From an uncultured Monoglobus sp. (GTDB lineage: Bacteria; Bacillota; Clostridia; Monoglobales; Monoglobaceae), in the NCBI GenBank assembly GCA_947628795.1, contig CANRBF010000003.1, positions 62,001 through 126,000 of the forward strand: DNA of 64,000 nt, in the 5' to 3' direction. The notes below the pieces were generated by a model. The model had not been told where the DNA came from, did no database searches, and was given only the letters and a program-made list of their open reading frames with translations. The position numbers and the translations under genes are program-made. Positions 16,497 to 25,633 of the stretch are shown piece after piece (the stretch's first letter is position 1; each line of letters opens with the position of its first letter).

Positions 16497-18542
16497 CTAA
16501 TCCTCGTCGTCCGCATTGGCGGTATTGTTGATCCCGCCGTGATAAAGCTCCATATATTTTTCGAATATATCCCTGCCGATCTGCGCCGCGAACGAGCTTG
16601 TGGCGCCGTGCTCGATCACTACCGCGACCACTATTTCGGGGCTGTCGTAAGGCGCGAAGCCTGTGAACAGCACATTGTCGGCTCCGTCGGATACCTCTGC
16701 CGTGCCGGTTTTGCCGCCGACCCTCAGCGGAAAATCGTTAAAAACCTTCGCCGCGGTTCCGTCGGCCACAACCTGGCGCATTCCTTCTTTGACCGCGTCA
16801 AACGTGGAGTCGCTTATAGGATTTTCCGAAAGGACCTCGGGCTCATTTTTCATAGTGGCCTCGCCGGTCTCGTAGTCAACGGTGCGCTTCACAAGGTGCA
16901 GGCGGTATCTTTTTCCTTTGTTCAGCATGGTGCTGATATAGCTCGCCAGCTGCGCCGGCGTGAAAAGATTATCCGACTGGCCTATCGCGGTCTGCAGCAC
17001 GTCGCCCGGATGCCACTCGCCCCCGGCGGCCTCGCGCTCTTTGGGGCTCGAGACGATTCCGCTGCTCTCCGAAAGCTCGATCCCCGTCGGCTCGCCAAGG
17101 CCGAATTTTTCGCAGTATTCGTCTATCGTGTCGATACCCATCTGTCTTCCTATGTCGTAGAAGAAATAGTTACAAGAAACGCCGATCGCCTCCGACACAT
17201 TGATCGTGCCGTGGGTGGAGCCGCTTGACGAGTACACAAGACACGTCGGGCGGTAGTCGGAATAATAGGTGTATACGCCGCGGTCGGTGATATATGTGTC
17301 GGGGGTTATCGTTCCGCTTTCAAGGCCCGCGATGGACGTGAGTATCTTAAACGTGGAGCCCGGCGCGTAGGCGCCGTTTAGAGCGCGGTTAAACAGAGGA
17401 TTGGAGTCGCGCTTTAAAAGCCTGTCGTAATCCTCGGTGAATGTTTCGGGGTTGTAGTTCGGGTAAGAAGCGATCGCGAGTATCTCGCCGCTTTTTGGGT
17501 CAACGGCGATCGCCGCTCCCGCACCGTCCGAGCCCACTGCCTCGGTCACGCGGGTCTTGAGAGAGCTTTCGACCGCCTCTTGGAGATTCGCATCGATCGT
17601 CAGCTCGGCGTAGTTTCCGGGATGGGGCGCCTCCGATGCCACCTCGTCGTCATATCTTCCGTCGCTTCCGAGACGCACCCTGCGGTACCCGTCTTTGCCC
17701 TTGAGGTACGGCTCCAACACTGCCTCAAGGCCGTCCTTGCCGATTATATCGTTCATGCCGTAGCCCTCATCCTTGAGCTTCTCGTATTCCTCGGCGTAAA
17801 TTATGCCTGTTCTGCCGAGTATATGCGCGGCCATATTGCCTCTCGCGTATGTCCGCACCGTGTCGTTGGCAACATCGGCGAAGCCCTGCGCGGCATAGGT
17901 TTCCTCGATTTTCTGCAAAACTATCTCGTCGGCTCCGGTCGCCATTATAAACGGATTTAGACGGCTGAAATTGCGCTGTTCCATTTCATAGCGCACGGCG
18001 CACACATCCAGCGCGGTCTGTGGGTCAAAGGCATCGGAAACGCCGTATTTGTCCTCGTAATAGCCCACGATCTCGCGCAGCGTGGAAAAATCGGTCAGCT
18101 TGTTTTCCGATTCCCACTCGGCTATCTTTTGCGGATACTCGCCGCTTTCGCTGTCGATTCCCTCAAAGCTGTATTCGGGTGCGTCCGTCTCGGCGTTATA
18201 TACGATCGGGAACGTTGAGCTCAGCTCGCCGCCGTTTTCGCGGAGCAGCTTGGCGATATCCGCCAGGTTTTGATTGAGCTCGTCGTTTGAAATATCGGTT
18301 TTGAAAATCTGAATATTATACCCCGGTTTGTTTTCAACGATGGGTAAGCCGTTTCGATCCAAGATCTCACCGCGCGGCGCCTTGCTGATGTATGTTCTGA
18401 CCGAGCTGCCGTCCGCGGCCGCCCTATAGTCCTCGCCGTTCACGATCTGAAGATTATACAGCCGTATGACGCAGGCAAGCGCCAGACATCCCACGATGCC
18501 CGCGATAACCAAAGCCTTTATTGTTTTTTTGTTAAATTCCAT
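16497..18542 (-). CDS. mrdA: penicillin-binding protein 2, elongation transpeptidase
   Basis: PBP2 cross-links peptidoglycan in the elongasome, working with MreBCD and a SEDS polymerase. The 681-residue protein has one N-terminal membrane span, the pedestal motif APRGEILDRNG, and a transpeptidase domain with the active-site GSTFK (near residue 397), GVSCNYFF (SxN) and GGKTGTAE (KTG). The ATG at 18542 is preceded by GGTGAT; a GTG at 18551 overlapping the mreD stop would add 3 residues. It is the last gene of the mre block; no rodA or minCDE follows as in many relatives. Confidence 0.94.
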   Translation of the reverse strand: MEFNKKTIKALVIAGIVGCLALACVIRLYNLQIVNGEDYRAAADGSSVRTYISKAPRGEILDRNGLPIVENKPGYNIQIFKTDISNDELNQNLADIAKLLRENGGELSSTFPIVYNAETDAPEYSFEGIDSESGEYPQKIAEWESENKLTDFSTLREIVGYYEDKYGVSDAFDPQTALDVCAVRYEMEQRNFSRLNPFIMATGADEIVLQKIEETYAAQGFADVANDTVRTYARGNMAAHILGRTGIIYAEEYEKLKDEGYGMNDIIGKDGLEAVLEPYLKGKDGYRRVRLGSDGRYDDEVASEAPHPGNYAELTIDANLQEAVESSLKTRVTEAVGSDGAGAAIAVDPKSGEILAIASYPNYNPETFTEDYDRLLKRDSNPLFNRALNGAYAPGSTFKILTSIAGLESGTITPDTYITDRGVYTYYSDYRPTCLVYSSSGSTHGTINVSEAIGVSCNYFFYDIGRQMGIDTIDEYCEKFGLGEPTGIELSESSGIVSSPKEREAAGGEWHPGDVLQTAIGQSDNLFTPAQLASYISTMLNKGKRYRLHLVKRTVDYETGEATMKNEPEVLSENPISDSTFDAVKEGMRQVVADGTAAKVFNDFPLRVGGKTGTAEVSDGADNVLFTGFAPYDSPEIVVAVVIEHGATSSFAAQIGRDIFEKYMELYHGGINNTANADDED

Positions 18543-18547
18543 ATCTA

Positions 18548-19057
18548 TCACCGAAAAGTGTTAATGTTCTGTATTCCGAATAATTTGATCGTGCGTCTTA
18601 TGCACCAAAGCGCGGGCACGGTCAAAACTCCGTTCATGACCGCCTCGATAACTATGTTTTTGAGCATGTACAAAAACGGTATGTGTATCTCAAGCCCGGC
18701 GGTGTAGGGGATCATGTAAACGATCTCCGCGGCCGCCGTCGCCGCGGCGCCTATGCCCATAAAAACATAGAAAGGCGGAGCGGAGTAATACCTGCCGCCG
18801 ATAGCGCCGCAAATATAGCCTATAACGGCGAATGACAGCATGTTTGTTCCGACCAGGCGCCCGATCAAAAAGTCATATACCAGACCGAAAACCAAGCCGC
18901 AGAGCATCCCCTGAATATTTCCGCACAGCAGGGCGATGGCTGTAACCGCCACAATAAACAGGTCGGCATGCACGCCAAAAATATTTATATAATTAAATAT
19001 CATTGTTTGCAGAATTATTGTTAGCAGCAGCCATGCGGCGTGATGCAGTACCTTCAT
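18548..19057 (-). CDS. mreD: rod shape-determining protein MreD
   Basis: The 169-residue protein is an integral membrane component of the elongasome with five or six hydrophobic segments and the typical GLVFGLVYDFLIGRLVGTNM region. Sequence conservation of MreD is low, so position between mreC and mrdA is the main support. The ATG at 19057 follows a weak GGATG site 31 bases after mreC. Confidence 0.9.
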   Translation of the reverse strand: MKVLHHAAWLLLTIILQTMIFNYINIFGVHADLFIVAVTAIALLCGNIQGMLCGLVFGLVYDFLIGRLVGTNMLSFAVIGYICGAIGGRYYSAPPFYVFMGIGAAATAAAEIVYMIPYTAGLEIHIPFLYMLKNIVIEAVMNGVLTVPALWCIRRTIKLFGIQNINTFR

Positions 19058-19088
19058 AGTTTACACATCCAATCGTTATTTTGAGCGG

Positions 19089-20177
19089 TTATTCCTCGTC
19101 GTAATTCTCGTCGGTTTCGTCATCTCTGTTTTCCGAATCGCTTTCCGTGTCATTTTCGGTATCGCGTATCGAGTCGTTTTCCGAATCGCTGTCGGTATCG
19201 TCCTCCGAGTTTTCTTCGTCGGCGTCGGTTTTGTCCTTTTCTTCCTTTTCCAAGCGTTCACGCTCCGCGCGGTCGATCTCCTCCTGCTCACGCTCGGCTT
19301 GCTCGCGGGCTTCCTTCATATTGGCGTTTTCCTCGTCAAGCACGATATCCATGCTGTTTGTTATCACAAAAACATCGCGCAGATTGCTCATGTCAACGCA
19401 CAGATCAACATAAGCGGTCTTTGTCATCGTCACCGAGTCCTCGCTGATCTCCGCGACCTTGCCCAAGCGGAATCCCGCCGGGAATATGCCTCCCAGACCG
19501 GTCGTCGTCACATAGTCGCCCTCCTGCACATCCGCAGCTCTGGACATATTGGCGATGCGGAATTGCTGCTTTGTGCGCAGCTCCGCGTCACCCTCGGCGA
19601 TCGCCAGATCCCGCGAGCGCTCGATCATAACGCCGGCCGAGAACCCGGGGTCGGTTATCGCCATAACGCTTGCCCAGTTGGCTCCGGTCTCGACCACCTT
19701 GCCGATCAAAAAACCGTCCTCCGACACGACAATGTTGTTCTGCGATATCCCGCTGTTTTTTCCCTTGTCTATAGTGAAGCCCGAGAACCAGTTTGAGGGC
19801 TCGTCGGCGGCCACCGAGGCGGCCGTCATCTCAAGGTCGGGGTTGTCGTTCCTCAGCTCAAGCATCCGCTTTAAGCGATCGTTTTCACTCTCAAGCTCCT
19901 CGCCGCCGCTCAGGCGGTTTTCATAATCCGCGTTTGCCTTTTCAAGCTCGCTCACACGCGTTCTCAGATCCTTCAAAAGACCCAAACTGTGGGTCACGTC
20001 ATACGCGTTATCGCTTATGTTTTTGAAAAATTTTTGGACCGGGCTTACGGCGGCCATCGCCGCGTTTTCCGGAACGGGGGCGTCGTCATACACGCCGAAC
20101 AGGATCAGCAGCGCGATTATGAGAGCGGCGCAAGCGCCTATGATCAATTTTGTTTTATGCTCGTTTATAAATTTCAA
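19089..20177 (-). CDS. mreC: rod shape-determining protein MreC with acidic C-terminal tail
   Basis: MreC spans the membrane once (about residues 10-30) and forms a coiled-coil (about 65-105) and a beta-barrel domain outside the cell that activates PBP2. The core is normal up to about residue 275. It is followed by an extra tail of nearly 90 residues, first an EREQEEIDRAER charged helix and then a run made almost only of Asp, Glu, Ser, Asn, Thr and Arg. The start is TTG (20177) with AAAGGA upstream; no ATG fits. The gene follows mreB by 32 bases. Confidence 0.92.
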   Translation of the reverse strand: MKFINEHKTKLIIGACAALIIALLILFGVYDDAPVPENAAMAAVSPVQKFFKNISDNAYDVTHSLGLLKDLRTRVSELEKANADYENRLSGGEELESENDRLKRMLELRNDNPDLEMTAASVAADEPSNWFSGFTIDKGKNSGISQNNIVVSEDGFLIGKVVETGANWASVMAITDPGFSAGVMIERSRDLAIAEGDAELRTKQQFRIANMSRAADVQEGDYVTTTGLGGIFPAGFRLGKVAEISEDSVTMTKTAYVDLCVDMSNLRDVFVITNSMDIVLDEENANMKEAREQAEREQEEIDRAERERLEKEEKDKTDADEENSEDDTDSDSENDSIRDTENDTESDSENRDDETDENYDEE

Positions 20178-20209
20178 ATAAATCTACATCCTTTGGTTTA
20201 AGTTGGGTT

Positions 20210-21226
20210 TTAGTACGTTTTGCGGACCCTGGCGCTTGTCAGAGCCGAGCGCAGAAGTCCCTTGTTTTTGAGCGCCATGGCCGCACCTTTCGCGGTGGAG
20301 CATATCGGGTCTTCAGACATGTAGACGTTAATGCCCGTGCTGCTTTTTATCAGTTTGCCCAAACCGCGCAAAGCCGAGCCTCCGCCGGTCAAAATAATTC
20401 CCGTCTCCAAAAGGTCCGCCGAAAGCTCGGGCGGAGTCTCCTCAAGCACGGCGCGTACGGTTTCAACGATCCGAGTTATGTCATCGCGTATGGCGCTGTT
20501 CAGCTCGTTTGAGCTTATCGCCACGGTTTTCGGCACTCCGCTGTACATGTCCTTGCCCTTGACCGAGACGATCTCGCTGCCGACGGAACCCAGAGCGTTC
20601 GCCAGACGCAGCTTCACCTTCTCGGCGGTGCCGCGGGCGATCTCTATATTATACCGTTTTTTTATCATTTGTATTATGCCGTTGTCTATGGCGTTTCCCG
20701 CAACTTTCACGGATTTTGAGACCACGATGCCGCCGAGCGACACGGACGCCGCCTCGGTGGTTCCCGCGCCGACATCAACCACTACATATCCTTTCGGCTC
20801 GTTTATGTCAATGCCCGCGCCTATGGCTCCCGCCAAAAGCGACTCGATCAGATACACGTCCTTTATTCCGGCGGAAATAGCAGCCTCTTCAACAGCGCGT
20901 TTTTCCACGTCTCCGATCCCCGACGGCACGCAAACAGCCGCGCGGATCTTTGAAAACGGACTGCTGAGCCCGTCCGCCAGCAAATTTTTAAGCAGGCCGA
21001 CAGCCGCGTCAAAATTTGTTATCGCGCCGTATTTCACCGGCTCGGTGACCGTTATGCCGTCGCTTGCGCGGCCGAGCATCTCAAGAGCCTTTTCGCCCGC
21101 CGCCGTGACTTCGCCCGCCGAGTCCAGCGCCACGACCGTGGGAGCGTTGGCCGTCAGCTTGTTTTCTTTTCTGTTAAATATCCGAGAGTTGGCCGTTCCC
21201 AGATCTATTCCCAAATCTATTGCCAT
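20210..21226 (-). CDS. mreB: rod shape-determining actin MreB
   Basis: The 338-residue bacterial actin polymerises along the membrane and guides wall synthesis. It shows the actin phosphate loop GIDLGTANS (residues 6-14), VVVDVGAGTTEAA (phosphate 2), and LTGGGSALRGL (adenosine motif). Length equals the family norm. GGAGG lies 5 bases before the ATG, and the maf stop is 12 bases upstream, so maf-mreB-mreC-mreD-mrdA reads as one unit. Confidence 0.95.
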   Translation of the reverse strand: MAIDLGIDLGTANSRIFNRKENKLTANAPTVVALDSAGEVTAAGEKALEMLGRASDGITVTEPVKYGAITNFDAAVGLLKNLLADGLSSPFSKIRAAVCVPSGIGDVEKRAVEEAAISAGIKDVYLIESLLAGAIGAGIDINEPKGYVVVDVGAGTTEAASVSLGGIVVSKSVKVAGNAIDNGIIQMIKKRYNIEIARGTAEKVKLRLANALGSVGSEIVSVKGKDMYSGVPKTVAISSNELNSAIRDDITRIVETVRAVLEETPPELSADLLETGIILTGGGSALRGLGKLIKSSTGINVYMSEDPICSTAKGAAMALKNKGLLRSALTSARVRKTY

Positions 21227-21238
21227 AAATACCTCCGA

Positions 21239-21814
21239 CTATATAAGCGTTTGAACGCCAAAATTTTCGTTCAGCACGCGGCGCAGCCTGCTCACAGGCA
21301 GGCCAACCACATTGAAGTAGTCGCCGCTTATGCTCTCGACCAGCAGAGAGCCGTATTCCTGTATGCCGTAGGCGCCCGCCTTGTCCATGGGCTCGCCCGT
21401 GTTTACGTAGCTTTCTATCTGCTTGTCCGAAAGCTCATAGAATTTAACGTCGGTCATGACGTATTCGCTGACGGTCTTATTCCCGTCGGTGACGGTCATA
21501 CCGGTGTAAACGCGGTGCGTCCTGCCCGACAGCTCCCGAAGCATTTTTGCCGCCTCGTCTCTGCTTGCGGGCTTGCCAAGGATCTTATCGTCTATCGCGA
21601 CGACCGTGTCCGCGCCTATAACGATCGCGGGCCGCTCCTCGCGCTCCGCGACCCACAGCGCCTTGGTCCTTGAAAGTCTTATAACCGTGTCTTTCGGATG
21701 CTCTCCGAAAATCGTTTCCTCCTCGCAGTCCGCGGTTTTTACCTCATATTCTATTCCGAGATTTTTTATCAGCTCGCGCCTTCTGGGCGAGGCCGACGCC
21801 AAAATTATTTTCAT
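21239..21814 (-). CDS. maf: Maf-type nucleotide pyrophosphatase
   Basis: Maf proteins hydrolyse non-canonical or pyrimidine nucleoside triphosphates and are linked to septum inhibition. The 191-residue protein has the N-terminal SASPRRRELI loop, IVIGADTVVAID and the GRTHRVYTGM block with the family's conserved residues, and DKAGAYGIQEYGSLLV. It lies 6 bases after the U32 peptidase and 12 before mreB, the usual clostridial position. Confidence 0.95.
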   Translation of the reverse strand: MKIILASASPRRRELIKNLGIEYEVKTADCEEETIFGEHPKDTVIRLSRTKALWVAEREERPAIVIGADTVVAIDDKILGKPASRDEAAKMLRELSGRTHRVYTGMTVTDGNKTVSEYVMTDVKFYELSDKQIESYVNTGEPMDKAGAYGIQEYGSLLVESISGDYFNVVGLPVSRLRRVLNENFGVQTLI

Positions 21815-21820
21815 AGTATT

Positions 21821-23986
21821 TCAATCCTTTATTCTGTTTGCCTTTTCGGTGATTGCGCCTTTGTAATAGTGAAGCCTTGTGAACTCGCGCGGGCGGTAAT
21901 TTCCGCCGAAGCACGCCGCGCATATTTTTTTGACCGTTTCTCCGCTCTCGATCGTGAAGCCGAGATTGAGCAGCGCGGCTCCGCTTTTTTTGACCTCGGT
22001 CATTTTGTCGCACATAAACGTGGGGCACGTGTTTAGCAGAATCGTTCTGCAGCTCCCGCCGTCGCGGATGATCGGGAATTTTTTGCCGAATCTGTCGGTG
22101 AGATAATTTATATTTTCTCCGCATGGGCAGCGGCCGAGATTTTTTGAGACGCAGTTTTCGGTTAGCATAAGCGGCTGATATCCGTATATCCCTATCTCGC
22201 AGGGCATGTCGGCCGCTATCTCCCGTATCTGCGCCAAATTCAGCTCGGGCGACAGAAAGACCGAACGCAGCCCCGCCGTTTTTCTTATCAATTCCGCCGA
22301 AAGGCTGTTGGTTATGTTGAGCCGCCGCCCTCCGAACATTTCAAACTCGCCGCGCCTCAAAAGCTCGGATATATTCTCGGCCCTCAACTTTGAAAAGCCT
22401 AGGCTTTTGAGCCGATTTAACTGTTTTTCATAATTTTCGTATTCGCCCTTATGCATTATATTCCGCGGCAGGATTATTATTCTTTCCGTCTCGGACTCAT
22501 ACCGCGCGGTATTTTCGCAAAGCTCGTCGATCGTAACGCCGATATACGCGAACTCTTTTCCGCTTTCGCGCTCAAACTCAAGGACGGCGTGGAACTGCTC
22601 ATGATTATACACGTCCGCCGTGATGCCGCGCCTCTTTGGAGAATTCGGGCTCTCTCCGAGCGATAGAGAAAGTATATATCCCGAAAAATGCGTCTCATCG
22701 TACCGCTTTAAAATATCGGCTTTGATATCCTCAAGAGCGCGCCGTCTCAGCGCGTTTATCTCCGAGAGCGGAGCGAAGCCGCCGTCGTCGTCTTTTACGC
22801 GTATATCGTCAAACTCAAAAACGCTGCCTCCGGTTTTTGAAAGCTGGTTAATAAGTTTATTCGCGTCGGTCGGTCTGGTTTTGGCCTCCTGAACGACATA
22901 ATCGCTTTCTGCATTTGCCGACGCGCCGCTTTCGGCTTTGACTTTGAGCCGTATCGGTGCGCCGACATTAAAATCAAGCTCCGCCTTCAGCGGGATTTTA
23001 AAGTTGTTTTCGTTTTGAGCCGCGCGGTCGAGCACAGCTTTTTCGGTCTCGCGTCCGCCCTCGGCGTAGGGATTGTCGGGCTTGTTGAACGCGAACATTT
23101 CGGGGCCCGTTTTGCCGTCAAAATATCCGGAGCTCAGCCCGCCGCGATAAAACACGCGGTTTAATCGGTCAAGCTCGGATTTCGTGGGCTTTCGCCGCTC
23201 GTCAATGCAGCGTCTGTAGGCTTCGACAACGGCCGCCACATAGGCCGCGCCCTTCATGCGCCCCTCGATTTTAAGCGAGGCCGCGCCGCAATTTATCAGC
23301 TTGTCTATCTCGTTTATCAGCGCCATGTCTTTAAGGCTCAGAACAAATTCTTCGCCCCCGGCGGTCCTGTAGGGCTGTCTGCAGGGCTGCGCGCACCTGC
23401 CGCGATTGCCGCTTCTGCCGCCCAGCGCGCTGCTCATCAGGCATTGACCGGAGTATGACATGCACATGGCGCCGTGCACAAATATCTCGGTCTCTATACC
23501 GCAATTTTCGGAAATGTATTTTATCTCGTCAAAGCCCAGCTCCCTCGCGAGAACCACCCGCGAGAATCCCAGTTCCGCCGCGGCTTTGGCGCCGCTCAGA
23601 TTATGCACCGTCATCTGGGTGCTGGCATGGAGCCTGAGCGCGATGTCATGCCGCCGCGCAAGCTCCGGGATCGACAAATCCTGAACGATCACGCCGTCAA
23701 CGCGGGCGCTTTGGAGAAATTTCAAAAAGTCAATAAGCTCGGGATTTTCACGGTTCCCCGCGAGCGTGTTGACCGCCGCGTATACCTTCGCGCCTCTTAA
23801 ATGCGCGAATTGAACGCAGCTTTCTATCTCGCCGCGCTCAAAATTCCCCGCGTAGCTCCGCGCGCCGAAGTTTTTACCCGCCAGATACACCGCGTCGGCG
23901 CCCATTGCAAGCGCGGCGCGGAAACATTCGTAATTTCCCGCCGGAGCCAGAAGTTCGGGCGCGTTTTTATCCGATAAGTTATTCAT
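21821..23986 (-). CDS. U32 family peptidase / rRNA hydroxylase-like protein with DUF3656
   Basis: The 721-residue protein starts ELLAPAGNYECFRAAL and has the U32 landmark FVHGAMCMSYSGQCLMSS, followed by GRCAQPCRQPY, and a C-terminal part that includes DUF3656. E. coli relatives (RlhA, TrhP) act in hydroxylation of 23S rRNA or tRNA and the conserved cysteines may hold an iron-sulfur cluster; true peptidase activity is doubtful. Which RNA is modified here cannot be read. It sits 2 bases after zapA, a pairing common in Firmicutes. Confidence 0.9.
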   Translation of the reverse strand: MNNLSDKNAPELLAPAGNYECFRAALAMGADAVYLAGKNFGARSYAGNFERGEIESCVQFAHLRGAKVYAAVNTLAGNRENPELIDFLKFLQSARVDGVIVQDLSIPELARRHDIALRLHASTQMTVHNLSGAKAAAELGFSRVVLARELGFDEIKYISENCGIETEIFVHGAMCMSYSGQCLMSSALGGRSGNRGRCAQPCRQPYRTAGGEEFVLSLKDMALINEIDKLINCGAASLKIEGRMKGAAYVAAVVEAYRRCIDERRKPTKSELDRLNRVFYRGGLSSGYFDGKTGPEMFAFNKPDNPYAEGGRETEKAVLDRAAQNENNFKIPLKAELDFNVGAPIRLKVKAESGASANAESDYVVQEAKTRPTDANKLINQLSKTGGSVFEFDDIRVKDDDGGFAPLSEINALRRRALEDIKADILKRYDETHFSGYILSLSLGESPNSPKRRGITADVYNHEQFHAVLEFERESGKEFAYIGVTIDELCENTARYESETERIIILPRNIMHKGEYENYEKQLNRLKSLGFSKLRAENISELLRRGEFEMFGGRRLNITNSLSAELIRKTAGLRSVFLSPELNLAQIREIAADMPCEIGIYGYQPLMLTENCVSKNLGRCPCGENINYLTDRFGKKFPIIRDGGSCRTILLNTCPTFMCDKMTEVKKSGAALLNLGFTIESGETVKKICAACFGGNYRPREFTRLHYYKGAITEKANRIKD

Positions 23987-23988
23987 TC

Positions 23989-24546
23989 CTATTTATCAGC
24001 CTGAGATTTTTTCGGCATGCCGCGACTTATCACGCTCGAGCCGTATTTGCTCTGCATTTCTTTTATCGGAGCCGACTCCTGCCGCTGCGGCTGTCGGTAG
24101 ACCTGCGCGCGTGTCTGTTGCTCGGAAGGGCTTCTGTACTGCTGCCGCTCGGTCTGCCGCTGCTGAGACTGGATCGTGCGCAAATTTTCAAGCTCGGTGT
24201 CGCGCTTGGCGAGTTCGATCTCAAGCTTGTGCATGTCCTCTTTGAGGTTCTCGACCTCAAGCTTTTTTTCCTCAAGCTCAGCGCCCGTTTTCTGCGCGTC
24301 CTCCATGTAGCCGCCGATCTCGTTTCTCAAATTGTTTAGCGAGTCGGTCGCCTTTAAAAGCTCGTCCGCCAGGTTCATGCACGCCATGACCGACAGCATC
24401 GCCGTGCTCAGGTGCCCGTTGGTGTTTTTCACCTCGGAAATTTTTTTGTTGACAAGGAGAGCCACGCGCTGAACGTATTCCTCGGGCTCGTTGCTCACCA
24501 CAACATATTCCATATTATTTATTTTAACTTCCATTTTTGTGTCCAT
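23989..24546 (-). CDS. zapA: cell division protein ZapA
   Basis: ZapA bundles FtsZ filaments. The N-terminal 95 residues match the family (VKINNMEYVVVSNEPEEYVQRVA, ISEVKN, TAMLSVMACMNLADEL). A coiled coil at about 90-130 is followed by a Gln/Arg-rich tail to residue 185, about twice the length of a minimal ZapA. Start choice between codons 1 and 5 is uncertain. It precedes the U32 gene and follows the Nudix gene by 25 bases. Confidence 0.9.
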   Translation of the reverse strand: MDTKMEVKINNMEYVVVSNEPEEYVQRVALLVNKKISEVKNTNGHLSTAMLSVMACMNLADELLKATDSLNNLRNEIGGYMEDAQKTGAELEEKKLEVENLKEDMHKLEIELAKRDTELENLRTIQSQQRQTERQQYRSPSEQQTRAQVYRQPQRQESAPIKEMQSKYGSSVISRGMPKKSQADK

Positions 24547-24571
24547 ATCCTTATCAACCCCTCGTTTAAAA

Positions 24572-25117
24572 TTAAGACTCGCGGCGTCTTAAATACTCAA
24601 GGGCCTTGAAAACCCCGAATATCGTTTTCGCGTCGTTGATCTCGTTGTTCATTATCATGTCAACAACCTTTGATGTCTTAATATATTCGATGTCCAGATA
24701 TTCATCCGGGTCAAGGTGCGCCTCACCCGGCGTCAAACCGGTCGCGAGATACAGATGAGTCACCTCGTCGGCGAATCCCGGCGACGGATACATATGCCCC
24801 AGATACACAAAATTTTCCGCCGAGTATCCGGTCTCCTCGCTGAGCTCGCGTATGCCGCACAGGCGGTGATCCTCGCCTTTGTCCAGCTTGCCCGCGGGGA
24901 CCTCGTATATCGCCTTTTCGATCGGTTTTCTGAACTGCTTTACCATGATTATCTCGTCGCTGTCGGTTATCGCGACGATACCGACGCCGCCGGGATGCTC
25001 GATTATCTCGCGCTCCGCCAGATTACCGCCCGGCATCTCAACCATATCGACCCGCAGCCGTATAATGCGCCCGTCGAATATTTCTTTTGAGGAAACGGTC
25101 TTTTCGTTATATATCAT
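24572..25117 (-). CDS. Nudix hydrolase, ADP-ribose pyrophosphatase type
   Basis: The 181-residue protein has a complete Nudix box, G-KLDKG-E then RELSEETG (consensus GX5EX7REUXEEXGU), followed by the Pro-containing YPSPGFADE that is typical of ADP-ribose pyrophosphatases about 16 residues downstream. It probably hydrolyses ADP-ribose to AMP and ribose 5-phosphate. ATG at 25117 is preceded by AGAAGTG; an in-frame GTG at 25126 is the alternative. It is the first gene of the block down to mrdA. Confidence 0.9.
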   Translation of the reverse strand: MIYNEKTVSSKEIFDGRIIRLRVDMVEMPGGNLAEREIIEHPGGVGIVAITDSDEIIMVKQFRKPIEKAIYEVPAGKLDKGEDHRLCGIRELSEETGYSAENFVYLGHMYPSPGFADEVTHLYLATGLTPGEAHLDPDEYLDIEYIKTSKVVDMIMNNEINDAKTIFGVFKALEYLRRRES

Positions 25118-25211
25118 TCGTTTCACTTCTTTTCTTTGAAAATTTGGTTTTGTCCGCCGCCAGAGGCCGAGAAGTCGACACCGCGCCGTAACATATTTTC
25201 CCTATCTTATT

Positions 25212-25240
25212 ATTAAACCACAAATTCTTAAAAAAATCAA
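25212..25240 (-). promoter_or_regulatory. possible promoter of the Nudix-zapA-mre block
   Basis: On the minus strand, TTGATT (25240-25235), 17 bp, TTTAAT (25217-25212), about 95 bases before the Nudix start. The match is moderate. The region 25241-25390 holds a GC-rich segment near 25285 and a CACGAA/TTCGTG hairpin near 25320-25337 and no gene. Confidence 0.35.
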
Positions 25241-25390
25241 GTGATTTTGACGAATATAGGCAGCGAGTTTGAATTTTTTTTGCGCGCCGCCGCGCGGCAG
25301 TAAAAAAGCAAAAAATTTCACGAATATATTTTTCGTGGGGCCGCGTTTATGGTTAAATCATATAACAATGCAATATTTTCTCAAAACCTA

Positions 25391-25419
25391 TTGACAGCGG
25401 CGCGAGAGCGGATTATAAT
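25391..25419 (+). promoter_or_regulatory. consensus sigma-A promoter of folT-folC
   Basis: TTGACA (25391-25396), 17 bp, TATAAT (25414-25419). RNA should start near 25426, so the riboswitch begins about 28 bases into the transcript. Confidence 0.8.
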
Positions 25420-25453
25420 AATAGCGAAATTTGTATTTTTGAAAATAAAATTT

Positions 25454-25550
25454 GAAGAGTAAGAGCGCGTGCGTTAAGTGTTGCCGGGACGGGGAGTTGT
25501 CCGGCGAACGAAAAGCCTCGGCTTGCGGTTCGCGCTTTGCATCCCGCTTC
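25454..25550 (+). promoter_or_regulatory. tetrahydrofolate (THF) riboswitch
   Basis: The segment matches the folT-type THF riboswitch: P1 GAAG/CTTC at the ends, the GAGTA start, P2 GAGCGCG/CGCGCTT, the invariant GCGTTAAGTG internal loop, a long P3 hairpin (GTTGCCGGGAC...GTCCGGC), CGAAAAG and the 3' TTGCATCC. It lies between a consensus promoter and folT, the classic location. Known members bind reduced folates and lower transporter expression. Whether it acts on transcription or on the AAAGGAGG at 25616-25622 is unclear; the hairpin at about 25565-25590 is a weak terminator at best. Confidence 0.9.
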
Positions 25551-25633
25551 ATAGAGCAAAGTTAAAATTCTGCGCATAGGCAGTTTTCTTTACCTTGCTA
25601 TATGGGTGAGGCTGAAAGGAGGCTGTTATTTTT

